A DNA stretch of 14,522 nt from JAHEEL01 sp034660035 (lineage in GTDB: Bacteria > Actinomycetota > Acidimicrobiia > Spongiisociales > UBA5794): the NCBI GenBank assembly GCA_034660035.1, contig JAYEIJ010000060.1, positions 1-14,522 of the forward strand. Reading direction: 5' to 3'. Below are positions 6,887 through 12,645 of the stretch, one piece after another. Made by a program: the position numbers and the translations under genes. Position 1 is the stretch's first letter, and each line of letters begins with the position of its first letter. The notes under the pieces are model-generated. The model did no database searches. It was not told where the DNA came from and was given only the letters and a program-made list of their open reading frames with translations.

Positions 6887-7248
6887 TAGGCGAGTCCGCC
6901 GGTAAGCCGGATCCTGTCGTGGACGGCCATCTATCTGGGACCGACATTGCTGCCGGCCTCGCGCGGTCTACCCGGGACGTAGCGGGCGGACCACCCTGTC
7001 CCTGCTCGACCTTGCTCCGGATGGGGTTTGCCGAGCCGCCCCGGTCTCCCGGAACGCTGGTGGTCTCTTACACCACCGTTTCACCCTTACCTGTGCCCCC
7101 GGGGTGTGAGATCCCCAAAGGCCATCGGCGGTCTGCTCTCTGTTGCACTTTCCGTCGGGTCGCCCCGCCTGGGAGTTACCCAGCATCCTGTCCTGTGGAG
7201 TCCGGACTTTCCTCGACCCGAAGGCCGCGGCCGTCTGGCGAACTCGCG
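6887..7248 (-). ncRNA. rnpB: RNase P RNA, bacterial class A
   Basis: Catalytic RNA that trims the 5' leaders of pre-tRNAs. On the minus strand the conserved blocks appear in order: GAGGAAAGTCCGG (ending near 7202), ACAGGACAGGATGCTGGGTA, AAGTGCAACAGAGAGCA, AGGTAAGGGTGAAACGG, GGCAAACCCCATCCGGAGCA, ATAGATGGCCGTCCACGACA and CCGGCTTACCGGCGGACTC. Helix P1 closes as GCGAGTTC (7247-7240) with GGACTCGC (6897-6890). This sets both ends to within a few nt, giving about 360 nt, normal for class A. A TAGCGT box at 7260-7255 places the start near 7248, and a strong hairpin follows at 6882-6854. Open frames across this stretch are artefacts. Confidence 0.98.
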
Positions 7249-7254
7249 GGATGA

Positions 7255-7260
7255 ACGCTA
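7255..7260 (-). promoter_or_regulatory. -10 box of rnpB
   Basis: TAGCGT on the minus strand, 6-7 nt before the predicted 5' end of RNase P RNA at about 7248. The octamer repeats at 7261-7292 occupy the place of the -35 region. Confidence 0.55.
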
Positions 7261-7292
7261 GCGGCGTAGGGGAGTAGCGGAGTAGCGGAGGC
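7261..7292. repeat. Four degenerate 8-bp tandem repeats upstream of rnpB
   Basis: Four adjacent octamers, GCGGCGTA, GGGGAGTA, GCGGAGTA and GCGGAGGC, follow one another directly. They lie immediately upstream of the rnpB -10 box. The rest of 7293-7351 holds no gene that I can see, only a GAGCTTCGAGCT segment. Confidence 0.6.
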
Positions 7293-7351
7293 AAGCCATG
7301 AACTCTGAGCTTCGAGCTGGGCCGGATACCGGTAACTGTCGGCCACGACGA

Positions 7352-7388
7352 AGGAGCGCTCCCCCCAATGATGGGGAAGAGCGCTCCT
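7352..7388 (-). terminator. Hairpin closing the sulfide operon
   Basis: AGGAGCGCT (7352-7360) pairs perfectly with AGCGCTCCT (7380-7388). Inside, CCCC (7363-7366) pairs with GGGG (7373-7376) around AATGAT. It lies 36 nt after the stop of the DsrE2-like gene. The minus-strand tail TCGTCG is not a real U-tract, so termination strength is uncertain. Confidence 0.6.
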
Positions 7389-7416
7389 CTACGGACTACG
7401 GACTACGGACTACTGA
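7389..7416. repeat. 7-bp tandem repeat CTACGGA
   Basis: Three perfect copies of CTACGGA (7389-7395, 7396-7402, 7403-7409) and a variant CTACTGA (7410-7416), wedged between the operon terminator and the stop codon of the DsrE2-like gene. Confidence 0.8.
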
Positions 7417-7424
7417 CTTCTTGC

Positions 7425-7931
7425 TCACACAAACATCGTCTGGGCGCCTTCGATGATCTCCATGAACTGACCCACGTTGAGCACGCCATCGAGTCCGTCG
7501 AACATGTCATCTTCAGTGAGGGAGTACATGTCGACCGACATCTTGCAGGCCCACAGGTGGCACCCCATGTCGTTGAGGTGCTCAAGGAACGACGGAACGT
7601 CGGGGATCTCCAGATCCTCGAGCTGCTTCTTCATCATCTTCGTTGCCAAGGTTGTCATTCCGGGTATCGGGGCAAGAGCAGCAGGGATGCCGGGGTGCAT
7701 GTCGGTGTGGCCGACCGGGGAGAGCTTGAGGCTGTCCATGGTCTTCTTGTTGATCATGTCCATGCCCCAGAACGTGAAGAAGATATGCGTCTCGATTCCC
7801 AACTCCAGGGCACCGCTCGCCATGATGAGCGCCGGGTAGGCCATATCGAGCGAGCCCTTCGAGCAGACGAACGCGATCTTGCGGTCTTCGTCGTCGTCAC
7901 CGAAGTCGGGAACGATTGGTGCGTCGGTCAT
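7425..7931 (-). CDS. DsrE2-like (DsrE/DsrF/DrsH-like) sulfur carrier
   Basis: Predicted 168-residue protein of the DsrE/F/DrsH-like family that carries sulfane sulfur as a Cys persulfide. The opening KIAFVCSKGSLDMAYPALIM (Cys23) is diagnostic, followed by IFFTFWGMDMINKKTMD, an ATKMMKKQLEDLEIP helix and ACKMSVDM with Cys129; Cys124 lies five residues earlier. An acidic DDDED patch precedes the fold. ATG 7931 is preceded by AGAGAGGA at good distance. It is the last gene of the sulfide operon, 11 nt after the TusE-like gene. In sulfur oxidisers, proteins of this type pass sulfur between rhodanese, TusA and TusE/DsrC. Here no TusA or rhodanese gene is in view, so sulfur may come directly from the quinone oxidoreductase product; that step is inference. 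Confidence 0.92.
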   Translation of the reverse strand: MTDAPIVPDFGDDDEDRKIAFVCSKGSLDMAYPALIMASGALELGIETHIFFTFWGMDMINKKTMDSLKLSPVGHTDMHPGIPAALAPIPGMTTLATKMMKKQLEDLEIPDVPSFLEHLNDMGCHLWACKMSVDMYSLTEDDMFDGLDGVLNVGQFMEIIEGAQTMFV

Positions 7932-7942
7932 AGTGATCCTCT

Positions 7943-8260
7943 CTAGATGCAGCCGGCCGGCTTGGGCAGACCGGAGACGTAGGACATCTTGCGGGCGGGC
8001 TTCTTCGGGAAGAGCTGGAAGAGGCTCTTCGTCGGGATTCCCCCAACGGTCGAGACACGACGCAGCGTCGCCGTCTCACCCTTCTCCTGGAAATCTGAGC
8101 GCAGGAAAGTGATGACCTTCCAGTGGTCGTCGTTGAGTTCGGAGATCCCGATGTTCGTTGCGAGTTCCTTCGCGAGATCCTCGTTCCATTCGTCGTACTC
8201 CGTCAGGAAGCCCTCGTCGTCGACGTGGACCTCCTGGCCGCCGATGGTCGTTACCGGCAT
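7943..8260 (-). CDS. tusE: TusE/DsrC-family sulfur relay protein with a single C-terminal cysteine
   Basis: Predicted 105-residue cytosolic sulfur-relay protein. Recognisable parts are GFLTEYDEWNEDLAKELA, NDDHWKVITFLRSDF, LFPKKPARK and the flexible C-terminal arm ending GLPKPAGCI. The penultimate Cys (residue 104, CysA) is present. The second cysteine that true DsrC carries 11 residues upstream is replaced by Ser, so the protein cannot form the CysA-CysB trisulfide used with dissimilatory sulfite reductase. It resembles TusE in this. The ATG at 8260 is chosen because AGGAGGT (8272-8266) lies 5 nt upstream and the start shares one base with the stop of the preceding gene (TGATG). The GTG at 8263 would sit only 2 nt from that site. 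The likely partner is the DsrE2-like protein just downstream. Confidence 0.93.
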   Translation of the reverse strand: MPVTTIGGQEVHVDDEGFLTEYDEWNEDLAKELATNIGISELNDDHWKVITFLRSDFQEKGETATLRRVSTVGGIPTKSLFQLFPKKPARKMSYVSGLPKPAGCI

Positions 8261-9018
8261 CACGCACCTCCTTCAGGTGATTGGTTCGTTGCTTGACTTC
8301 TGAGCGTGTCCGCAGCGGTCTCGGTCTCCGTTGCAGAGACGACCTTGAACGTGTTGAGCGCCCGGGCAAGGCCGCGGCGGACCTCCGGGTCGCGCATCTG
8401 ATTGGCGAGGCCGAAGAGTCCCGGTGGCTCCTCCGGCTCGAGTTCGGCTGCTCGTTGCTGGCGCTGCACCGCATCGAGCATGCGAGTGGCGACGGCGAGC
8501 ATCTCGGGCTGAGTCAGGTTCTTGACGATGTCGAGCATCTGGACGACGTTGTCGCCGAGGTCTTCGACATCCTCCTTCGAATACGCCGTCACAACGCGAT
8601 CGACGATGCCGAGACCGGCGTTCGCGAACTCGAAGTAGCCGCGCTGCTCGAACTCCTCCAACGCGGTCAACACTTTGATGAAGGCCTCATTGGTGAGCGT
8701 TCCCGCATCGTCGAGGAAATCCATGAGACTCTCGTAGCGAGCCATGCCGTCTTCGATGTTCTTCGTGTTGCGGAGAATCCTGCGCAACAGGCGCAGCATG
8801 TCCTCGGGTTGGACGAAGTCCTGCATGGCCTCGAGTTCATTACTGGCAAGCTCCATGGCCTCTGCGGCGATGGGTGAGAGATCGGAGCGCAGTTCGTCCC
8901 ACTGCTGCCGTCGGAGTCGCTGTTCGCGCAACTCTGCGGCGATGAGGTCGAGCTGTTCGGACATCGTGTCGAGCTTGCGCTCGAGTTCGACGATCCGATC
9001 CGCTGTTGCCGTCTCCAT
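8260..9018 (-). CDS. DUF1641 protein, probable SQR partner
   Basis: Predicted 252-residue soluble, mostly helical protein. Residues 1-40 form a charged coiled coil (ELERKLDTMSEQLDLIAAEL). The C-terminal part carries the DUF1641-type signature GLFGLANQMRDPEVRRGLAR. The domain is known from small proteins encoded beside formate dehydrogenases (YrhD) and beside flavoprotein disulfide or sulfide reductases; its biochemical job is not settled. The ATG at 9018 overlaps the SQR stop by one base (TGATG), and the stop overlaps the TusE-like start in the same way, so all three are translationally coupled. There are no membrane segments and no cysteines in the protein. An adaptor or subunit of the quinone reductase is the reasonable guess. 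Confidence 0.88.
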   Translation of the reverse strand: METATADRIVELERKLDTMSEQLDLIAAELREQRLRRQQWDELRSDLSPIAAEAMELASNELEAMQDFVQPEDMLRLLRRILRNTKNIEDGMARYESLMDFLDDAGTLTNEAFIKVLTALEEFEQRGYFEFANAGLGIVDRVVTAYSKEDVEDLGDNVVQMLDIVKNLTQPEMLAVATRMLDAVQRQQRAAELEPEEPPGLFGLANQMRDPEVRRGLARALNTFKVVSATETETAADTLRSQATNQSPEGGA

Positions 9019-10256
9019 CAGGCGCTCTCGTCGATCTTGCCGGCCATCAGCATCTCGTGGGGGAGAGGCAGCGGCTTTCCACGAAGGAGCATGTTCCAGT
9101 AGGTCCACTTGAACATCATCTTGCCCCAGTGATTCATCTCGGTTTCACGCAGCAGGGTGAACGGTCCGATGCCGGGGAGCGGGTACTTGCCGGGAAGCGG
9201 CTCGGTGTCGTAGTTGAAATCGATCAACAATCCCTTGCCATGCCCGGATTCGATGAAGCAGTTGGCGTGACCATCGAACTCCTCGAGCATGGGCAGGCCC
9301 TCGATGTGGCGCAGGAAGTTCTCGGTGAACACCTCGACCGCGAAGTGGGCGACCGACCCGGCCTTGGACGTCGGAAGATCGGCTGCGTCGCCGAGGGCGA
9401 ACACGTTGTCGTGCTTCTTCGAGAGGAAGTTCTTGCTGTCGACGGGCACGTAGTTCATCTCGTTCCCGAGACCGGACCGGGCGACGACCTCTGAACCCAT
9501 GTTCAACGGGATCGTGATGAGGAGGTCGTACTCGATCTCCCGTTCGTCGTACGAGATGAGCTTCTTCTCGTCGGCGTCGACACGCTCGAGGTAGAAGTCG
9601 GGTTCGAGATTGATGTTCTTGTCTTCGAGGAGGTTGCCAAGGTGCTTGGCCGCGATCGGCTTCGTGAAAGCACCGTCGAGCGGCGTCACGTAGGTGAGAT
9701 CGACGTTGTCCCGGAGCCCCTTGTCCTGGAAGTAGGCGTCGGCGAGGAAGATGAACTCGAGCGGTGCAACGGGGCACTTGATCGGCATCTCGACGATGTT
9801 GAGAACGAGTTTGCCGCCCTCCCAGAAGCGGATGGCCTCGGCGAGGGCCTTGGCGCCTTCGAGCGTGTAGAAGTCGTGCACGGTCTTGCCGTACTCGGGA
9901 CCCTCGAGGCCTGGTGTTTCATCGGGCCGAATCGACGTGCCGGTGGCGATGACGAGGTAGTCGTACTCGACGTGCGTGCCGTCGGCCAACGTGACCCGGT
10001 TCTCCTCCGCTTCGATCAGATCGATCTCAGCTTCGATGTACTCGACACCGGCGGGGACGAAGTCGGCCTTCGGCTTGACGACGTCGTCGGGCGTGTAGAT
10101 GCCGAACGGGATGAACAGGAAACCCGGTTGGTAGTAGTGGGTCGGCTCCTGGTCGATCATCGTGATCTTCCACTCGTCGTTGCCGAGTCGGGGCCGGAGG
10201 TTGGCCGCCACCATTGTGCCGGCGGTGCCCGCTCCGAGGATCAGCAGTCGTTTCAC
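9018..10256 (-). CDS. sqr: Sulfide:quinone oxidoreductase family flavoprotein with two redox cysteines
   Basis: Predicted 412-residue FAD enzyme that oxidises sulfide to sulfane sulfur or polysulfide and reduces membrane quinone. The FAD-binding loop GAGTAG is at residues 8-13. The second nucleotide motif lies around LVIATGTS (101-108) and VFALGDAADLPTSKAG at 285-300. Exactly two cysteines occur: Cys161 (MPIKCPVAPLE) and Cys333 (GHANCFIES). They correspond to the redox pair of the family; the third SQR cysteine is missing. The C-terminal WGKMMFKWTYWNMLLRG is a typical amphipathic membrane anchor. The GTG start at 10256 overlaps the regulator stop by 4 nt, with AAGGAG upstream. A related flavocytochrome c-like or disulfide-reductase activity cannot be excluded, but the sulfur carriers downstream support SQR. 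Confidence 0.92.
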   Translation of the reverse strand: MKRLLILGAGTAGTMVAANLRPRLGNDEWKITMIDQEPTHYYQPGFLFIPFGIYTPDDVVKPKADFVPAGVEYIEAEIDLIEAEENRVTLADGTHVEYDYLVIATGTSIRPDETPGLEGPEYGKTVHDFYTLEGAKALAEAIRFWEGGKLVLNIVEMPIKCPVAPLEFIFLADAYFQDKGLRDNVDLTYVTPLDGAFTKPIAAKHLGNLLEDKNINLEPDFYLERVDADEKKLISYDEREIEYDLLITIPLNMGSEVVARSGLGNEMNYVPVDSKNFLSKKHDNVFALGDAADLPTSKAGSVAHFAVEVFTENFLRHIEGLPMLEEFDGHANCFIESGHGKGLLIDFNYDTEPLPGKYPLPGIGPFTLLRETEMNHWGKMMFKWTYWNMLLRGKPLPLPHEMLMAGKIDESA

Positions 10257-10972
10257 GTTGTGCTCCTTGTGTGGTCGCTTGGTCGCTGTTGGTCGGTTGC
10301 GATTCGGGAGAGATGTTTGGCGAGGATGGGGATACCGATGAGCAGACGCCCTTGATCGGCAGGACTCAACCGGTGCACGTCGTCGATGCTGTATTCGACG
10401 GTGGCGGTCGGCACCCGGGACTCGACAGCGATCGCCTCGATGTCGTCTGGTGAGGGTGGCCAGTCGTCAGGGGCGATTCCGCCTGCGATCACCATGCCTG
10501 CGAGTTCGTTTCCGACACGGATGAAGGCTCTTGTGCAGAGGAAGCCGAGATGGCTGGGTCGGAGCCTCGGTTCGAAGTCGTATTGATCCCCGAGGGCCTT
10601 CCATTCCGAGACGCATCGTTCGAGTGCGGCAGCTTCGCCGGATACGGCGGTGAAGTACCCGCACGGATTGCTGACGCTGGTGAGGGGATTGCCGGCGATG
10701 TCGGTGACGATCACCATGACACCGCACAGTTCCGCGAAGAGATCTGCAACGTCCTGCGTGTTCGACCGCGGGGGAGTGTTTTCGTCGCCACTGCTGGGGG
10801 CGCCGAGCCACTCATGGATAGCGTCGCTCGGGAATCGCCACTGGCGGCCCACCTTGATCGCCGGCAGGCGCCCGGACTCCGCCATGCGGTAGATGGTGGA
10901 GCGGTCTACCCGGATCAGTTCCTGAACGTCACGGGCGGTGAGATAGGTAGGAGTGATATGCGTGGTCCGCAT
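10253..10972 (-). CDS. HTH (excisionase-type) transcription factor with PocR sensory domain
   Basis: Predicted 239-residue regulator. An N-terminal helix-turn-helix of the excisionase/BldC type occupies about residues 10-56 (YLTARDVQELIRVDRSTIYR, then KVGRQWRFP). After a short linker a PocR-like domain runs from about 72 to 215. It contains NPCGYF (Cys104), ERCVSEW (Cys120) and LGFLCTRAFI (Cys146), the cysteine pattern seen in PocR domains; Cys83 is extra. PocR domains bind small ligands such as diols, but the cysteines and the operon suggest a redox or sulfane-sulfur signal here (inference). Its stop overlaps the SQR start, so it is the first gene of the operon and could control its own promoter. 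The ATG at 10972 is chosen; a GTG at 10984 is an equal alternative, and neither has a ribosome site. Confidence 0.88.
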   Translation of the reverse strand: MRTTHITPTYLTARDVQELIRVDRSTIYRMAESGRLPAIKVGRQWRFPSDAIHEWLGAPSSGDENTPPRSNTQDVADLFAELCGVMVIVTDIAGNPLTSVSNPCGYFTAVSGEAAALERCVSEWKALGDQYDFEPRLRPSHLGFLCTRAFIRVGNELAGMVIAGGIAPDDWPPSPDDIEAIAVESRVPTATVEYSIDDVHRLSPADQGRLLIGIPILAKHLSRIATDQQRPSDHTRSTT

Positions 10973-10981
10973 CAGAGGGAA

Positions 10982-10997
10982 CACTGCGCATTCAGTG
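10982..10997. promoter_or_regulatory. Inverted repeat CACTG-N6-CAGTG next to regulator start
   Basis: A 5-bp inverted repeat (10982-10986 and 10993-10997) overlaps the alternative GTG start and lies 10 nt upstream of the ATG at 10972. Could be an operator or chance. Confidence 0.3.
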
Positions 10998-11007
10998 GGT
11001 GTCGCTT

Positions 11008-11031
11008 CTGCACAAGCTGCATGTTATGCAG
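11008..11031 (-). promoter_or_regulatory. Palindromic operator candidate over the sulfide operon -10 box
   Basis: CTGCAT-GTT-ATGCAG (11017-11031) is a perfect 6-bp palindrome, and a third half-site CTGCAC lies 9 bp away at 11008-11013. On the minus strand the centre reads TAACAT (11026-11021), a plausible -10 box for the regulator-SQR operon, so a bound protein would cover the promoter. The regulator encoded next door is the obvious candidate. Confidence 0.45.
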
Positions 11032-11051
11032 ATTGTGGGGTGAGCGACTCT

Positions 11052-11082
11052 CCGAACTAGGGCCGAAAGGCCCTATGTTCGG
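11052..11082. promoter_or_regulatory. Long palindrome resembling a DosR/DevR box
   Basis: TAGGGCC-GAAA-GGCCCTA (11058-11075) is a perfect 7-bp inverted repeat, extended by CCGAAC (11052-11057) and GTTCGG (11077-11082) with one unpaired T. It lies between two divergent promoters, where a terminator has no job, and its core agrees in form with published DosR/DevR boxes (GGG.C....G.CCC). A structured RNA is the alternative. Confidence 0.4.
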
Positions 11083-11198
11083 TTGCCGTGGCCCGTTGAG
11101 GACGGGTCGTGTCTGTCGACGGCAGTTCCTGTGAGAACCGGGAACCCGGCTGAGCCCGTGAGCGTCATAGTTGGGTACATGATGAGGAAGGTTTGAAC

Positions 11199-11462
11199 AT
11201 GAACGACACGATGGATTCTCCGGCGCTCGAGGCTCCGATTCTCGACGAACGACCCTGGGCTGTCTTCTCGGCGTGCCGCGAAGCGGATCCCAGCATCTTC
11301 TTCGCCGTCACGCGCGATGACGAGCGGGCCGCTCTCGTGGTGTGCTCGAGTTGCTCGGTGCAGGAACAATGCCTCGAGTTCGCTCTCGAGACGAATGAGC
11401 GCTTCGGCGTCTGGGGTGGGACGACCGAGCGCCAACGGAAGAAGATGCTCAGGGCGAGTTGA
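11199..11462 (+). CDS. WhiB-like Fe-S transcriptional regulator
   Basis: Predicted 87-residue WhiB-family protein, an actinobacterial hallmark. Four cysteines ligate a redox-sensitive [4Fe-4S] cluster: Cys26 (ACREADP), then Cys49, Cys52 and Cys58 in CSSCSVQEQC. The family's beta-turn follows as GVWGGTT at residues 70-76, then the basic segment ERQRKKMLR presumed to contact DNA. WhiB proteins bind the primary sigma factor and respond to O2 or NO. The ATG at 11199 is chosen over a TTG at 11193 because GAGGAAGG (11184-11191) sits 7 nt upstream. A weak CATAGT box is at 11166-11171. The DosR-like palindrome lies about 120 bp upstream. Which WhiB subclass it belongs to cannot be told by eye. Confidence 0.95.
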   Translation: MNDTMDSPALEAPILDERPWAVFSACREADPSIFFAVTRDDERAALVVCSSCSVQEQCLEFALETNERFGVWGGTTERQRKKMLRAS

Positions 11463-11463
11463 G

Positions 11464-11478
11464 GAAGCTGCAAGCTTC
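11464..11478 (+). terminator. Small hairpin after whiB-like gene, weak terminator at best
   Basis: GAAGCT-GCA-AGCTTC is a perfect 6-bp hairpin starting 2 nt after the stop. No U-tract follows, so the role is doubtful. Confidence 0.25.
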
Positions 11479-11530
11479 AAGATCAGCAGAAAGTACGAAG
11501 TAGAAAGACTCGGCTTCGAGCTTCAGGCTG

Positions 11531-11558
11531 TCGTCTGTCGTCTGTCGTCTGTCGCTTG
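11531..11558. repeat. 7-bp tandem repeat TCGTCTG upstream of trpD
   Basis: Three perfect TCGTCTG units (11531-11551) and a variant TCGCTTG (11552-11558). They end 6 bp before the trpD -10 box and occupy the -35 position. Confidence 0.8.
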
Positions 11559-11564
11559 ACCGGG

Positions 11565-11570
11565 TAGGAT
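11565..11570 (+). promoter_or_regulatory. -10 box of trpD (leaderless)
   Basis: TAGGAT is 8 nt before the ATG at 11579, and no Shine-Dalgarno sequence is present. Confidence 0.5.
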
Positions 11571-11578
11571 TCCGGGCT

Positions 11579-12604
11579 ATGTCATCCGTCTCATGGCCCG
11601 CCACGCTTGATCGGCTGATCGCCGGCTCCGACCTCACCCGTGACGATGCCTATGCCGTGATGGGCGAGATCATGGCGGGCGATGCATCGGAATCCCAGAT
11701 CGCCGGCTTCCTGGTGGCGCTCCGTATCAAAGGGGAGACCTCTGAAGAGATGACCGGTCTGGTTGACGCCATGGTCGACGCCTCTGTGACGGTCGATGTG
11801 GGTGAACCGGTGGTGGACTCCGTGGGGACCGGAGGGGACAGATCAGGGACGTTCAACATCTCGACGACGGCCGCGTTCATAGCCGCCGGTGTTGGCGTGA
11901 AGGTTGCCAAGCACGGCAACCGGGCAGCATCGTCGAAGACCGGTTCGGCGGACGTGCTTGAGGAGCTCGGGTTCGATCTCGACATGGCTCCCGACGACAC
12001 GGTCGCGATGATCCGAGAAGTCGGTTTCGGGTTCTTCTTCGCTCCCCGCTATCACCCGGCGATGCGACATGCCGGCCCCGTCCGGTCGTCCCTTGGGATT
12101 CGGACGGTCTTCAACTTCCTGGGTCCGCTCACCAATCCTGCCGGTGCGAAGCTGCTGTCGGTCGGCACAGCGGATCGTCGTATGGCGAGTCTGATGATCG
12201 AGGTGCTGAAGAACCGCGGGGCGGAGCGAGCATTTGTGTTCTACGGCGAGGACGGTCTCGACGAACTGACGACGACGGGGCCCTCGTTCATCTACCGGCT
12301 TCGGAACGGCGAGGTCACGACCGCAGAGTTCACGCCCGAAGATTTCGGGGTCCGGCGGGCCACTCTCGACAGTCTCAAGGGCGGCACCGTGGATGAGAAC
12401 GCCGAGATCCTGCTCAGGATTCTCGACGGTGTGCCGGGGCCGAAGCGGGACATCGCCGTCGTGAATGCCGCACCGGCGATTGTTGTGGCCGGCCTTGCCG
12501 ACGGATTCGTCGAGGCTGTGGATCTCGCCAAGGAGTCGATCGACTCCGGCGGCGCCCGCGCAGTGTTCGATCGGGCGATCGCGTTCACGAGGGATCACGC
12601 CTAA
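11579..12604 (+). CDS. trpD: Anthranilate phosphoribosyltransferase
   Basis: Predicted 341-residue cytosolic enzyme joining anthranilate to PRPP, the second step from chorismate to tryptophan. The PRPP-binding signature DSVGTGGDRSGTFNIST covers residues 80-96 with GTGGD at 83-87. KHGNRAASSKTGSADVLEELG follows at 111-131, then the anthranilate-side segment PVRSSLGIRTVFNFLGPLTNP and GEDGLDELTTTG. Length and motifs are typical of the monofunctional enzyme, with no fused TrpG glutaminase. No other trp gene is nearby, so the pathway is scattered in this genome. A TAGGAT box 8 nt before the ATG implies a leaderless mRNA. The next gene starts 41 nt downstream with its own box. Confidence 0.97.
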   Translation: MSSVSWPATLDRLIAGSDLTRDDAYAVMGEIMAGDASESQIAGFLVALRIKGETSEEMTGLVDAMVDASVTVDVGEPVVDSVGTGGDRSGTFNISTTAAFIAAGVGVKVAKHGNRAASSKTGSADVLEELGFDLDMAPDDTVAMIREVGFGFFFAPRYHPAMRHAGPVRSSLGIRTVFNFLGPLTNPAGAKLLSVGTADRRMASLMIEVLKNRGAERAFVFYGEDGLDELTTTGPSFIYRLRNGEVTTAEFTPEDFGVRRATLDSLKGGTVDENAEILLRILDGVPGPKRDIAVVNAAPAIVVAGLADGFVEAVDLAKESIDSGGARAVFDRAIAFTRDHA

Positions 12605-12633
12605 GAACCGTCCCCGTATCCGTTCGGCGCGTG

Positions 12634-12639
12634 TACGGT
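12634..12639 (+). promoter_or_regulatory. -10 box of candidate selenoprotein gene (leaderless)
   Basis: TACGGT ends 6 nt before the ATG at 12646, matching the leaderless pattern of trpD and other genes here. Confidence 0.42.
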
Positions 12640-12645
12640 CAACAC

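Noticed and set aside
6157..7254. 365-codon plus-strand frame
   Set aside because: It runs antisense through the acyltransferase and then through the RNase P RNA; composition is extreme and there is no family match.
9642..10355. 237-codon plus-strand frame opposite SQR
   Set aside because: Antisense shadow of a well-supported SQR; Val/Asp/Glu-rich with no motif.
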